From Unio delphinus (Eukaryota; Mollusca; Bivalvia; Unionida; Unionidae), in assembly GCA_029339505.1 (NCBI GenBank), contig JAQISU010000164.1, positions 186,001-250,000 on the forward strand: 64,000 bases of DNA, written 5' to 3'. Position numbers and translations under genes: made by a program. Below the pieces are notes generated by a model. It did not search any database. It was given only the letters and a program-made list of their open reading frames with translations, and had not been told where the DNA came from. This document shows, one piece after another, positions 14,421 to 28,258 of the stretch. How positions within the stretch are numbered: the stretch's first letter is position 1; each line of letters starts with the position of its first letter.

Positions 14421-15119
14421 ACGTGCTCTAAATTCCCATCCTTTGCAAGAAAAGTCGTTGATGCTGCAGAATATGCTGAAAAAGAAGATGGACCACTTGA
14501 CCTGCATTCACTTCCAAAAGATAACCAAATGGTTGGTACTCCTAAACAAAACAAAACTTTACAATGGGAGGTCAAAGTCCTCTTTGCAAAACAGATTAAA
14601 AGTTAAAAGAAAATCCGTAACGAAAAGACAAGTGGTCCAGTCTTGGTGGAGAACTCTACCGCCCCTTTTAAAGTACTAGCACAATCCAATTTCAGGGTAC
14701 AAAAGAGGGAAATTAAACCAAATCACACGAATCGACAGAGGAGGGGAAAACCACCAAAGGAGATGTAATAGGGAAATATCATCGAAATAAACAGTTCTGA
14801 ACGAACACAAGGCATGCACATCCAGTTAGAGAGAACAGCTTACGGGAGTAAACAAGGGAACGATTCCTACTACTCGTCCCCAAGAACATCCTTAACACGT
14901 AATAGGAAGTATACAACCTCGACTGCGTGGTCCTCCACATAAGTGATGATGATGCTGAACTTGCTGTCGGGATGTTGGATTTGGTAACAGTGGATGCTAT
15001 TAACATCGATTGTAATTATGTTCCACATGTTGACGAATATCTGCTGCAGATGGGAATTACCAGGCCCAATTATACACTCATATATAGCATAATCGAAGAC
15101 TAGATAGCAATCTATTGTT

Positions 15120-15255
15120 TAGATTACCAGCCTGGTGTGCCACTACCATCACTAGGCCAGCTTGGAGTCATTGGGTATGACTCGACCGGGGATCGAACCC
15201 ACGACCTACCGCTTCCGCGGCGGACGCTCTAACCACTAGGCCACCGGAGCGGTTA
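15120..15255 (-). mobile_element. tRNA-derived SINE fragment
   Basis: Contains GGGGATCGAACCCACGACC, which is an inverted B-box, and GCGGACGCTCTAACCACTAG, which resembles an inverted A-box region. Together these look like a tRNA read on the minus strand. The same segment recurs near 35080-35147. It is flanked on the right by a GTAT microsatellite. It is a SINE head rather than a functional tRNA because it matches another dispersed copy in the window. Confidence 0.65.
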
Positions 15256-15261
15256 TATGTG

Positions 15262-15293
<32 letters not shown>

Positions 15294-15307
15294 TGTATGT
15301 ATGTATG

Positions 15308-15337
<30 letters not shown>
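15262..15337. repeat. (GTAT)n microsatellite
   Basis: About 17 GTAT units directly after the SINE. 15340-16000 shows no gene. A G-run lies at 15648-15662. Confidence 0.95.
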
Positions 15338-15338
<1 letters not shown>

Positions 15339-16006
15339 TCTTACGGAAATTAACCTCAGAACACGGACTTACATAACGTAATCACAAGTTACCGAAATGT
15401 GGTCGTTTGTGGCAAAATCCGGATATTGCCTTGTCCGTGTGTAATTAAGATTCCGACTTTATATAAGATTCAGTGGAAATGTGCTGAAAACCAGACTAAA
15501 TTACCCGGAGTAAAATATATGCTTTAAACTACACACATTTTTTAAAAATGGCGTCCATCAAGCGAGCGGTCAGAAGGAAATGAACATTAAATCTCTTATA
15601 ATTTGTTTAACAGTAGCGAAGAATAAAATGAAATAATCAGATTATTGGGGAGGGGGGGGGGCGGGAGCAGGAAGGGCAGCAATTACGTTTAATGAACTTG
15701 ATGTGTTGATTTGAGTATATCACATGGCGGGAAAGCCGATTGCCGTCGACACAGCTTTTTCTTTTTTTAAAAATTGTATTTGTTTACTTATTTAAAGTAT
15801 TACATAAAGTTGAGAAATATCACAAATGAGCACCGTAGGGTTTGAAACTGCATTTGGTGAAACTGTACTGCAGGTAATTAAGGTTAAAGTAAACATTACA
15901 CACGTTTGGTTTCAATACAAATACGATGTTTACCGTCGGTATATCAGTCTTAAATATCACACTAATGGACTTTTAAATGCATGTTTTTCAGTTTGACAAT
16001 ATATAA

Positions 16007-16173
16007 ATGTGTGTGTGTGTGTGTGTGTGTGTTTGGGGAGATTGTGCATCTATAATCGTACGAAAAAAAGATATACAAAGACATTAAAGATTGAAAATAT
16101 CGTAACAAAATGATGACTGTAAAAACAAATAGTTTTTTCCTCCCACAGACATTTACAAAATGTGACAGCACTG

Positions 16174-16233
<60 letters not shown>
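16007..16233. repeat. (GT)n and (GA)n microsatellites
   Basis: GT run at about 16007-16031 and a long pure GA run at about 16179-16233. The short open frames here are repeat artefacts. 16240-17670 shows no gene beyond unconvincing frames. A tandem copy of TATGTTTAAAAAGAAGAT lies at 17068-17105. Confidence 0.9.
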
Positions 16234-16236
<3 letters not shown>

Positions 16237-17673
16237 AACTTGGTAATATGATTTTGATTTATCATTCGTTTATATAACTGCTTGACTTATTTAATATCGC
16301 GGTATTTAGTTTTGATGCCAAATTATACAATTATTAACATTGCAGTATACTTTTTTCCAGTACTTATACGCGATATAAAATTTTTGGTATTGTGTTCCGT
16401 ATACAAACCGCATCACCGACAGATACCTATTGGAAACTGGTTAACCTTTGTCAGATTTCGGGCAGCTTGACGAACTTAAATGGCTTAATGACTGACATCC
16501 TCTAACACTTATCTTATGAAAACTGCCTTATTGTTCAGTTGAATGAATCATGTTGAGAATGTATTGAATGGTACAAGAGCCAGCGTGAAGATAACTTCAT
16601 TTCCATGTAGCAACTTGTTAACGTTCATTTCTTTCAAACAGGATTTTCCCTCATCATATGATTGGCATAGAACGCTGCATGGACTACACCTTCCTCTTCT
16701 CAGAAATAGTTGTCTTTAGGTTGAAAACAAGAAAATTGATAAAAATTTGCTTTTAGGATTAGACGATTCTGTTGAATGATACATATTTCATGACACATAT
16801 AAATAATAAGCGTGCGCATAATTTACGTTCATGACATCATTAGTGCATTGGATGTTTCAGTGCAACTGCTTTGAAGGCGAAATTTAGGATAAAGTCGGTA
16901 TTGCAGTAGGAAGTTGTCAAAAAGAATTAAAAACTGTTCCTTAATCAGACTACGTACAATTTAATCGACACACAAGAGGGAACAGGAAGATAGGCATCGT
17001 TGATGTGCTGTCTTGTATAGCCTAACCAGATGGATATATGTTACTGTTGAAAAGCCTAACTATTACGTATGTTTAAAAAGAAGATCTATGTTTAAAAAGA
17101 AGATCGTATAGTCAGTCTATTTCAGCTTGGTACATGGTTTTCAGTGGTGCTAAACATTGTAGTATTATAAAACGCACGAAACATACAAAGATGGACGTTA
17201 GTGATACGGATAAATCATGGATAAATCAACATTGTTCAGTGTTTTCTTTTGCTGTTATTACGTTCAAATGTGTGAAATCTTGGAAGCTCGAGCCATCGGA
17301 ACAGCTTAAAAATCGCCAAATTTTTCATATTAATTCTATTTTAAGCACGTGACATAACTTCGTGATAGAACAACAACAAACCTTGACATTAAGTAGATTT
17401 TATAATTAATTTCAAACAATAAGATTCAATGTTCTGAACAGATAGAAATTACGGTAGGCATTGACGATTCTCTTTCTATCGTTGCTGTATTTATGACAGG
17501 CCACCTAAATGTGCTCGTATTTTCAATGTTAGAAACAAAGAGTACTATACGTTTTAGTACACGAGGACACGGAACGATACGTGCTAGCTAGCTTAATTTT
17601 CCACATCAGCGTGACGAACATTTGTCCGGCTGTAGCCGTATTTCGAGGTAATATTAGTAAGGAAGCAGTAAAT

Positions 17674-17734
17674 ATGTTGATGCTGTACATCTTTGGTGTG
17701 AACCTATTGTTCCTTTTATCGGGACCAGTTCTAG
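17674..17734 (+). CDS. Putative signal-peptide exon of the EGF/F-type-lectin gene
   Basis: ATG opens about 20 residues with a hydrophobic core (LYIFGVNLLFLLSGPVL). It ends in phase 1 at CTAG, followed by a strong donor GTAAGG. A secretory signal is the natural reading. The codon split over the donor (G) pairs with the two bases of the next exon I can identify (27257), giving Ala, a good signal-peptidase position. The 9.5-kb gap is large and other exons could lie between, so the link to the downstream exons is an inference from phase, strand and biology. A second ATG follows two codons later. Confidence 0.45.
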
Positions 17735-17920
17735 GTAAGGTATTCATCAATAGCCAATGAACTATACTTTGCTCTTCTTGATAATTAAATTTCTTTCCTT
17801 TAACAAAGAATTTGTTTTTCTCAATTTCTTACTTTATAACTGAAGAAAATTTGTTTTTAGTTAACAAGAAATTTTACACACCTAGTGTTGCTTATATTAT
17901 TTTAATATTTTGAGCATCTG

Positions 17921-18028
<108 letters not shown>

Positions 18029-19339
18029 TTTAATATGTTCTTTGGTGTGGGCATAATTGTTTATAATTGCAGCAGAACATAATAGCTGTTGAATGTCATA
18101 TTTTAATAAGTAGGCTTTACAAGTATTTTGTACAGGAAATTTAAATGGAAAAATATGCATAACATTTAAACTTTAATTTATTTTTACGAAGTACAGATGT
18201 TTTCCTGTATCCATTACTTCTCGCAAAATCTGTTAAAAAATTAGCTTGATTTTTTTAATTTATTTTCTCCTTCATTTGCTTCTTGTGATATTTTGTTTTT
18301 ACGGTGTATAACCTCTTGCAACTTGATCTCAGTTCAGTTTTGAAATATTGCACATTGCTCTCAGTATTTCATGTTTTCCATAATCTAAACTAACTCTTTC
18401 TTTCGCATGTTTACTGTTCTTTTACTTTCCATTTCTTTCCTTTACCCTCGCTTATATGTTCCATTTGATTGTCACTCATGTATATACTATACACATCTAC
18501 CCAACAGCTAATTACGAAACCTTTTGCAATAAGAGGTAGTAAATGATGTTACAAACGCCGAATTCGTGTCGCTTTTCCTCACTTAATAATATTTGTAACA
18601 GAACGCCAGGTATTTTCTATTGCAATGGACGATACTTATCGTACATTCAGAATGCTGTGCATTCATGCCGTTTAAAGGATCGTGTACATAAACATGAGCT
18701 ATATAGTTCCTTTTTGTATGGAAAATAAACAAAAGTTTCATTGGTATACAATATTATTATTTGTTCCATTTGTTTGAAACGCAGAATGACGGAGATATGC
18801 CAAATCACATTTCGAGCCCTCGTGTCAAGTTTGCGTTTGTCTTTGCTTAGCCTTTACCGAAAAGTACGTTAGAAATAAGAACTCTTTCTATGCAATTTGA
18901 GGATGGTATAGGTATCGTTTATTAGCAACTTCACTATGTTTTTGTAAAGGTTACTGCACATAATTTTACTATATTAGCAACCCGTGTAAAGACAAGTTTC
19001 GATAATAAAAAATGGTAATATACTAAATATCAGATGAAAGAGTAAATACACTACCAGAACATACTTTTTATTTACATTTCTCCGCAACATAAGAATAATG
19101 TGAGCAATGAATGGTGTTATCAGCTATTGATTAATTCAGTAATTCACTGCCCTTTTATGACTTGTCTATATTTGTGTTTGTTAATAAATTTAAAGAGGCA
19201 TTCCACACTGCAAACCGTTTAGATCAAAGTTTTGACTGAGCTCGAGAAAGAACTATTTTGAGCAAATTCCAATAATTCATAAGATTTTAAAAAGAAGAAG
19301 AAGAAAATACTACCAAAAACATCCTGAAAGTTGAGTGTT

Positions 19340-21012
19340 TCTGAGTGTTTCTTTGCCTTTCAATCTAATCAAGTTTGGTATTGGGAAGATGATGTGCTCA
19401 TACAACGACCTCTGCATCACCAAATCATTCTTTCAGAAATTCTTTCCCGGTCCAAAAACTGGCACCAACTGGACTTGTTCATTACAAGGCGGTCTGCCAA
19501 GAAGGGTGGGCTTCTTATCCGTACCTTCCACAGCGCTGACTGAGACAATGACCACTTGCTGATGTGTTTTAAAATGAACCTCCAACCAAAGAAGATACAC
19601 CGCTCTAGACATGAAAGTAAACTACGCATTGACGTGTCATATCCAGACAAGGCTGAGGGATTTAACTATGCCATCTCCAAGACATTTGATTCAGAACCTC
19701 CCAATGGCAATGTCAAAGAGAGGTGAGATCACATCAGAGAGATTGTGTACAGCACAGCCACACGGATCTTTGATGAGAAGCAGTCAAAGAACAACGACTG
19801 GTTTGAGGCAAACTTCATTATACACACGCCAGTCATAGAAGAACGTCGCAGTGCTCACCTGGAACATAATCGATCCCCTTGCCAGAGGACTCAACAGACC
19901 TACAGGTCTACCGGAAGCAACGTGCAGGGGTTAGCACAGCAGTGCACCAATGAATACTGGCTTCAGCTCTGTCAAAACTTCCAGTCAGCAGCATATATCG
20001 TAAACATCAGATGCATGTATGATGGCATAAAGAAAGCAATGGGTCCCACAAAGAAAGCAAAAATACGACTGACGTCTGTCGCAGGCGATACCATCCACGA
20101 CAATGGCAAGCAGATGGAGCATTGGGTGGAGTATTACTCTGAACTGCGCTCCGGAAGGAATCACGTGACCAACGATTCTCTCAACACCTTTGAAAACCTT
20201 CCGCTTATGACCGAACTGGACGAGAAACCTACTGTGGCGGAACTAAAGAAGGCCTTAGAGAAACTGTCCTTAGGTAAAGCCCGAAGGAAGGACGGCATCG
20301 CAGCAGACACACCTGCACGACCTACTCTGCAAGTTCTGGATGGGGGTGCAGTGTCTCAGGACATGAGATACGCCAACACCGTAACACTGACATGAACAAA
20401 GGCGACAGAGGTCACTGCAACAACTACAGGGGCATATCCCTTCTCTGTATCGTGGGTAAAGTCTTGGCACGCATCATCATGAATAGACTGCAGACGCTTG
20501 CTGACAGAGTGTATCCAAAGTCGCAGTGCGAGTTCCGCGCAGAGAGGTCCACAATGCAGAGAAATGCAGAGAAAAACATAAACCCTTCTTGGCCTTTATA
20601 GACCTCAACAAGGCGTTTGATCTGGTCAGCTGAGACGAACTCTTCAAAATCCGGGCGAAGATTGGATGTTCTCCAAAGCTGCCAAGCATAATCCAGTCCT
20701 TCAACGATGACATGAAAGGCACTGTGTAGTACGATGGCTCAACGGCCAACTCCTTGAATGTCTGCAGAGGAGTGAAACAGGTTTGCGTCCTAGCCCCTAC
20801 GCTCTGCGGCATCTTCTTCGCTGTCCTGCTCAAGCAAGCCTTTTGGGACGCCCACAGAAGGGATCTACTTCCGCATGCGATCAGACTGCAAACTGTTCAA
20901 CCTTGCAAGACTAAAGGCACAGGGCAAAGTGCGTGAAGCAACCATCTTCCCAGATGATAATGCCCTAGCCACCCATACAGAAGCTGAGTTACACGACCTC
21001 ATGGACCGCTTT

Positions 21013-21014
<2 letters not shown>
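19340..21014 (+). pseudogene. Non-LTR retrotransposon (LINE) remnant: endonuclease end and reverse transcriptase
   Basis: Blocks in several frames are in LINE order. An endonuclease C-terminal region is followed by a linker (residues like WVEYYSEL at about 20125, then LTELKKAL-type helices). Reverse-transcriptase motifs are NNYRGISLL (20420), FLAFIDLNKAFDLVS (20590, motif A), GVKQVCVLAPTL (20770, motif B) and FPDDNALATH (20945, the [F/Y]xDD box with Pro at the second position). Frameshifts and stops interrupt it, for example at 20393 and 20631. It ends abruptly in an AT microsatellite before the C-terminal domain. The motifs fit a Jockey/CR1/RTE-like clade; I cannot place it more finely. Confidence 0.85.

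Positions 21015-21015
<1 letters not shown>

Positions 21016-21101
<86 letters not shown>
21016..21101. repeat. (TA)n microsatellite truncating the LINE
   Basis: Long AT run plus a few GATA units directly after the polymerase motif. 21130-23150 is AT-rich with no gene I can support. Confidence 0.95.
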
Positions 21102-21102
<1 letters not shown>

Positions 21103-23155
21103 TAGATAATAAGAATAATAATCATAAAAGCAATAATAGGAAAATAATAATAAATGTTATTATTTTATCAAACACTTTTCTGGTTACATTCACAGTTTGT
21201 CGAATATTTTATACACTTATAATGTTATTGCTTATTCCTTCAGATTACATATTGCATCTGTCATATTTTCCTGACATTTATATAGTGATATTATCCTTCA
21301 ATCAAGATTTCGGCAAAATAATTTTTGGTGGATTTGAAGAGAAAAAAAATAAGATGAAGTTTACCTTCTTTATGAACGAACACTGAGTTTTTTGTTACTC
21401 TTCTTACTCATTTTCCGAATTCACGTATACGTTTGTCGTTTGCTATAGTCTCCGAGTTTTTCATTTTCTCCATTAATATCTATAAGAATTAGCAATATAT
21501 GCACAATGTACAAAGCTAGCATAAGTTTTATTTCTTAGCCACATCTTATGAACAAACTTAATTTCAAAAGATACATAAGATATTTTTTCATATGTTTATT
21601 GGTACTTCAAATTACGGTCCTATTAAGATGAAATAAGTACTTGACGGAACGTCAATGCTGCGCTGTGTTGGAACTTTAACTTCGCTGTCTTCGCTAAGAA
21701 TACAACATTTGTTTCTAGTCTCAACTATTCAGAGATTCAGTATATCCTTTCCATTTCACGGATACAGATTTTATTTTAACATTCATTCTTCAGCTTACAA
21801 ATAGTCTCGTAACTGTAAGAAACTCTTATATGTTTCATTAGATATCTTCCACTATTGCTTACAGCTGAATCGCGCACTTATCATTAAACCTTTACAAAAT
21901 AGCTACCAGTTACACGGAATAGCCTACATACTACAGAATAGAACAAAACTATTAATTGGACGTAAGCAAACAACAGAGTCCGCAGAAGCGAGTGATATTA
22001 ACACAATCCGGTTTACCTAGGTATTTGTTTCCACTATCCACGTTACTTGTTCACTGTACCGGAACTTTTTCGGTTTCCGACATTAAGGAATGTAGATAAA
22101 TATTCGAGTAATCTTTCTACAACTTTAATGATTATTTTATTATTCATTACAAGATATTTTTAAATTATCTTTCTTTTACAAAACGGCTCGATCTATAACT
22201 ATTGATGAATATTACAAATCAGATTATGTGTGTGATCATTGAATCACAAGATTGATACTTCACACGCGGTGGCGTTATGGAATGTTGTGAAAGAATTTGG
22301 GCAAATATTTTGGATTACAAATAAAGACACATGTCATGTTTTATTTATCGGCTAGCCTATGTTAATGTGTTAAGTACATGTTTTCCTTTTTAAGACTGCA
22401 AATCATCCATTGATTTTCAAGAACGCATATGTTTTCGGTCTGAAAATTACGTAATCTTTTTAGTTTATGGAGTTAAGTGTTTTATGCTTACCGCTCCTCT
22501 CTGATAAACATCTTTTCTCTGGCAATTATATCAGTAATGTAGCTAGTCAATTGTATGGTTCCGTATCAGCACTTACTTTTTTGTAATATCGAGATAGTCA
22601 ATATTCTGCTTAATGCATTCTGTATGCATACAAATGATAATGGCGATAGAAAATCTGGGTATAAAGTAAATCCTCTTAAGTGGGGTGGAAGGTGAGAGAA
22701 AACTAACTGGGCGGTAAAGGAGGATATCCAAAGTTGGAATACACTTGACATATATCTTTCAGTATTTTGCAATTGTTTAATCTTTTTCGCAACAGTACTA
22801 CTACATGAATCAATTACTTTGACACTTAAGCTTATTTGACGTTACCAATACTTTCCTATATTTGCTGGTATTATTTTGAATCCATTTTATCTATTGCTTT
22901 GTCAGATACGTATTTACGGGTTACGTCTTTGTATGTACCGTGTACCATATTAATTGTAATTCTTATTATGTTCTCCAGATATGTTGATCTTCTTGCTATT
23001 ATCTTTCCCAGATTTGTTTCTAATTTATTTTCTGGATCCATTTAAATAGTTACAATGGCTAAAGTAAACTTTGGTAAAGAGTTTGCGAATCCTGCTTCCA
23101 TACAAGATTTTGATTCTTGCTGTAGATTATAAAGCAACACCAGAAGACCTTTTAT

Positions 23156-23268
23156 CTGATGATTGATTTGAAACCCATCAGACTTGATTTGAAACCCATC
23201 AGACTTGATTTGAAATCCATCAGACTTGATTTTAAACCCATCAGACTTTGATTTTAAACCCATCACCA
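23156..23268. repeat. 21-bp minisatellite, about five copies
   Basis: Units of ACCCATCAGACTTGATTTGAA with small variants. An (AAT)n run follows at 23357-23409. Confidence 0.9.
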
Positions 23269-23352
23269 ACTATCCCAACAATGTAATAAATACTAGTGGA
23301 TGAATATAAAAGAAACATAAGTTAAATATTAGTGAAATACAATATAATCGAT

Positions 23353-23356
<4 letters not shown>

Positions 23357-23409
<53 letters not shown>
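23357..23409. repeat. (AAT)n microsatellite
   Basis: Pure trinucleotide run. 23410-24520 shows no gene I can support. Confidence 0.95.
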
Positions 23410-24521
23410 TTTTATCTAATTGGAGAAGAACATTGTATTGCAAAGAAAAACACTCAAATATGATTAAAATTTCTAAAATCGACAAACCAAATACAATACC
23501 AAAGAGGTGGAAGTATTTTTGTATTTATATATATTAATCTATATCTTTGGAAGCTGCATTATCTGTTTTAAATCTTATTATGATACTTTCATCCGAATCG
23601 ATGCCTTGTTTACCTTCAATTAATTTCTCAAGCAGCTTATGTATGCTGTCTTGTAAAGCTGAAACAGACTCCGATCGTTGTTCTACTTTGTACATGAACA
23701 ACTAACTATATTAGATATCAAATTAGATTTAATATTCAGATACAGTCGTGCTATCTTTTCATCTATTAGCCCATGATATTGTGTAGGAAACCACTAATTC
23801 AGTCCTATTTGTATGAATGTAACGGCATTAAATTTCCTTATTAATTTCTTCCATGCAGTTTTTCCAGTATAGAACTGATGAGCAATTTTAATTTACATGT
23901 ATGTGCTCTTAAAGTCGCATCTGGTGTATATGTAGTTCCGTACCGGTTTATGTTTTATAGGTCCATTATCAATAATATCTTTTTTAAGCAATATATTTCT
24001 AATTAGGAATATAATCACAACTAAAGGTTGTTACACCTGTTCTTACATTATTTTAGACCTATCTTGTTGTTTAGGGATTTATATACTATATTATCATATA
24101 ACATATTTGAGTATTCAAACAAAAGTTTCGTATTTGATACATGTATTGCTTTTGTTAACAATGGTCATGGTTGGGACGAGAAAGGGGCACGAACCACGCT
24201 ATTGGTTTACAAAAGCTTCTTCCAAGGAAACCTCGGTGTTTTTATCGAAACTTTTCAAGTCTATCTCCAGGAGGAAAATAAGTACAGAAAACTTAAGATT
24301 GAAGCGTAAGCACTTGTTTAAATATTAAAGAAAGAGACACAAAACGTAAACGAAACAAAGGGTTATGAGCGTAAAAGTTATTATTATTAGAATAAATTTT
24401 ATTTTGTTTATTATGAGCCACTTTATTCTGAACACTTTAAACAAGGAGAGTTATATTATTTTTGGAGATTACACATTCTAGCTTTATAAATCCGAGCACG
24501 AAAGTTCCGAAATTGAACTAA

Positions 24522-24590
24522 AAGGATAAGGATTAGATAAAGGATAAGGATTAGATAAAGGATACGGATTAGATAAAGGATAAGGATTAT
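24522..24590. repeat. Short GGATAAGGATTAGATAAA tandem repeat
   Basis: About four copies of an 18-bp unit with one GGATACGGATT variant. Confidence 0.85.
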
Positions 24591-24917
24591 TTTCTAGTGT
24601 TGCAAGTTTAGTCACGTCTATTATAATCTGAACATTGTGTTCTATATTTACAACAAAACATGTCCGTTCTTGGATTAAACATTGACATGTCATAGTAAGA
24701 GGATTTTAGAATGTACACTAAGAAATAGATAGATTGTGGCATTTGCTTACAAACATATTAAGTGACCACGGCCTTTAATAATAATTGCGATAATATTAGA
24801 TGATAAGTATAAAGTTATATTTCTAGCCGATTCTTTACATTTAAAATAAGTAATCGCAAACACAAATTAAACTATGGACAGAGTCCATATTGTCAGTATC
24901 ACATCCATATCCTCTTT

Positions 24918-26029
24918 GTACATGAATCACAGTAATAAATAGTGTAGTTCTGAGGAAAGTACATGATTCCCAGTAATAAATAGTGTAGTTTTGAGGAAAG
25001 TACATGAATCACAGTAATAAATAGTGTAGTTCTGAGGAAAGTACATGAAGCCCAGTAATAAATAGTGTAGTTCTGAGGAAAGTACATGAAGCCCAGTAAT
25101 AAATAGTGTAGTTCTGAGGAAAGCACATGAATCACAGTAATAAATAGTGTATTTCTGAGGAAAGTACATGAAGCCCAGTAATAAATAGTGTAGTTCTGAG
25201 GAAAGTACATGATTCCCAGTAATAAATAGTGTAGTTCTGAGGAAAGTACATGAATCCCAGTAATAAATAGTGTAGTTTTGAGGAAAGTACATGAATCACA
25301 GTAATAAATAGTGTAGTTCTGAGGAAAGTACATGAAGCCCAGTAATAAATAGTGTAGTTCTGAGGAAAGTACATGAAGCCCAGTAATAAATAGTGTAGTT
25401 CTGAGGAAAGCACATGAATCACAGTAATAAATAGTGTATTTCTGAGGAAAGTACATGAATCCCAGTAATAAATAGTGTAGTTCTGAGGAAAGTACATGAT
25501 TCCCAGTAATAAATAGTGTAGTTCTGAGGAAAGTACATGAATCCCAGTAATAAATAGTGTAGTTCTGAGGAAATTACATGAAGCCCAGTAATAAATAGTG
25601 TAGTTCTGAGGAAAGTAAATGAATCACAGTAATAAATAGTGTAGTTCTGAGAAAAGTACATGAATCCTAGTAATAAATAGTGTAGTTTTTAGGAAAGTAC
25701 ATGAATCCCAGTAATAAATAGTGTAGTTCTGAGAAAAGTACATGAATCCTAGTAATAAATAGTGTAGTTTTTAGGAAAGTACATGAATCCCAGTAATAAT
25801 TAGTGTAGTTCTGAGGAAAGTACATGAATCCTAGTAATAAATAGTGTAGTTCTGAGGAAAGTACATGAATACCAGTAATAATTAGTGTAGTTCTGAGGAA
25901 AGTACATGAATCCCAGTAATAAATAGTGTAGTTTTTAGGAAAGTACATGAATTCCAGTAATAATTAGTGTAGTTCTGAGGAAAGTACATGAATCCTAGTA
26001 ATAAATAGTGTAGTTCTGAGGAAAGTACA
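24918..26029. repeat. 41-bp minisatellite, about 27 copies
   Basis: The unit starts ACATGAATCCCAGTAATAAA and continues through a TAGTGTAGTTCTGAGGAAAGT segment. Variants fall at fixed positions (AATCAC, AAGCCC, ATTCCC, AATCCT; ATTTCT or TTTTTA in the middle). Blocks of several units recur as higher-order groups. The unit has no stop in three minus-strand frames, which creates long artificial open frames. It lies in the presumed first intron of the EGF/lectin gene. Confidence 0.95.
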
Positions 26030-27256
26030 GATGCTGACTTCAATCAAGATCAACTTTCAAACGTTTTCTCTGCTTTGGCTGTATTCATTTTGCAATCGAA
26101 TGCATTAAATATTGAACGCTCGAGAAATCTGAATATAGCTGAAAGAATGAGCATCTTGACGCTGATGATTAGGAATTTAGGAACGAATCACGGTAGCAAG
26201 TATTTTTTTTCTAATCGATTCTATGCAGTAATACTTTAAATCATAGGCATTTATAATTAAGATTCTGCATTTTAGAAATATTTCACTATCTTGATAGTAT
26301 AAAAGATATTTCAAATTGAAGTAGTAATATATTCATAGATTCGCATTTAAGTCTGGCTGTAGAGGGATACTTTTGATCGAGTTATACTGTACTAGAAAGA
26401 CAGATTTTTTGACCCTTGCATTTAAGAACGGAAGGAAATATTTGGTTGAGTTTTAAAGAAATAGATAAATATATTTTCTGACAATTCTTATCCATTTAAT
26501 AATTAGCCATATGGTCCTGAACAAATTATAACTTATCATAAATTTATGCAGCATCCATTTAAGTTGCTCTAGGATGCGACATTAAGTTGTAGTAGCTTTG
26601 TAGTAGCATATAATGTAACATTACGCTAAGATACTCTACTGGAAAATGCAATATTTTATCATTTATTTATGTGTAAAAAATTTAATTTAATATGAAAATT
26701 AAAAGATTACAAAAGTAATTTTTTTCAAGAGTTAAAACAGATAGGTGCATATGCATATTTCGTAAATTTATTTTGTCTTTACTAATGTTTAAATTATTTT
26801 CCTGTTGCTTTCCTTCTTTCAAAGCTTATAAGCCATTTTTCTTTTACAAATTTTCCTTTTTGTATGTTAATGCTCATGCATTTTAACATCAGTTCAGTTA
26901 ACATTGGCTGCATTTCACTCTCAGTCTGTGTTATAGTCTCCGTAATCGTACTACACGTTTCCTGTATACAGTGTCTTTATATAGTTATTATGCTTCTATT
27001 TTCTAGATTTTCTTGTCATATATTTTAGTTTACTTACTTGTAGTTAAAACTATATTGGCTTAGAGTTTAGATCTATGCTGTATCATAACATCTCTTTTAC
27101 GTACAATATTTTACTTTTTACATTTGCATTGTTAAGGATTATATATAAATTAGCGTTGTCTGACATTTCAAATGTTAATTCTTTACTGAATGTATTATAT
27201 ATTATACGTGTTGTATTGTATATGTTCGTGCAGTGTTTGCATACATACCTTTGTAG

Positions 27257-27403
27257 CAACTGGAGAGGTGACGTGTTCAGAGCGACGATTTGGACCCAGA
27301 TGCCAACTTACATGTCATTGTAATTCGAATGAGTGTACTACTACTGGCTGTACATCGGGTTGTGAATCTAAATGGGACGGACCGACGTGTCAGGTCATCA
27401 TAG
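27257..27403 (+). CDS. EGF-like exon (MEGF type)
   Basis: Bounded by acceptor CTTTGTAG and donor GTGAGT, phase 1 at both ends. It encodes about 49 residues with eight Cys, including CSERRFGPRCQLTCHC and GCESKWDGPTC, the laminin/MEGF-style EGF spacing that contributes to adhesive or scavenger ectodomains. It joins in frame to the exon at 28843 (Ile-Glu across the junction). A phase-1 symmetric exon is typical of shuffled extracellular modules. Confidence 0.75.
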
Positions 27404-27466
27404 GTGAGTACTGAGCACTACAGCAAGTCAGTTCAGTATGAATGCATCTACCAATAGATGGATGGA

Positions 27467-27469
<3 letters not shown>

Positions 27470-27511
<42 letters not shown>
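27470..27511. repeat. (GT)n microsatellite in an intron
   Basis: Pure GT run in the intron between the EGF and lectin exons. Confidence 0.95.
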
Positions 27512-27512
<1 letters not shown>

Positions 27513-28009
27513 ACAAACACAGGATGTGCTAATTCCTCGTCATACACGCACAAATTACCAAATTACCAATCACTGAAAATTTGTTTACTCATAGGTCAAT
27601 AACCAAATCTGCATTCAGGTGAACAGGCAGCAAAGCCAGTATCAGTGGTTCTTGTACTAAACATAATCATGTTGTTCAATATATGTTGATAAACGGGCAC
27701 TATAATACAATTTTGCGAAAATGTAAAAATATTATAAACAGTTTCGCAATCAGAAAAAGCAACTAATGAAAAATAAAATGCCCTGAGATAAATGAAGTAC
27801 TATTTAATACGTAAACTTGCAGAAACATAAACCTTTTTTATATAAAAAAAAGACAAAATAAAATATGCGTTGGCTATAAATGCATAACTCTGCTTAAAAC
27901 CACAAATACGTCAATAGTAATAACCTTTATAAAAGAAGGTGTGAAATGTACATGAACCATTATGTGATTTGACTAATTAAAACACTGACTACTAATAATA
28001 AACTGCACG

Positions 28010-28155
28010 CAACTTGTTATGGTACTAAAAGCTGCCTCGTTCGGCGCTCAGCATTAAGAGGTTAATGTTAGGACTGGTCCGCCTTGTCTCAGGACAATGC
28101 AACTGGGTGGAACGTCATGCTATAGATGGCGCCCCAGATGACAGATGACTTTCAC
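28010..28155 (-). mobile_element. SINE fragment (CATTAACCTCTTAATGC family)
   Basis: The reverse complement carries GACCAGTCCTAACATTAACC, TCTTAATGCTGAGCGCC and GAGGCAGC. These are the same blocks, in the same order, as 34944-35060 on the plus strand. It is a dispersed repeat in the opposite orientation inside an intron. Confidence 0.7.
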
Positions 28156-28221
28156 ACTGCAGACATCAAAGCGATAAAACTGAATTTTTTTTAGAAAGCT
28201 ACGTTAAAACTCCACATCGCA

Positions 28222-28225
28222 AACA

Positions 28226-28258
<33 letters not shown>
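28222..28258. repeat. (AC)n microsatellite
   Basis: Short AC run. No gene between 28260 and 28842. Confidence 0.9.

Noticed and set aside
14385..14679. Short overlapping frames after duplication copy B
   Set aside because: No family resemblance, frames on both strands, and lengths expected by chance; noted only as unexplained.
15190..15255. A functional tRNA gene
   Set aside because: B-box-like sequence is present, but the same segment recurs in another SINE copy and no complete cloverleaf could be closed.
24899..26000. Minisatellite as a CRISPR array or a repetitive protein gene
   Set aside because: The 41-bp units are contiguous with no variable spacers, the context is animal DNA, and the open frames result from a stop-free unit with length not divisible by three.
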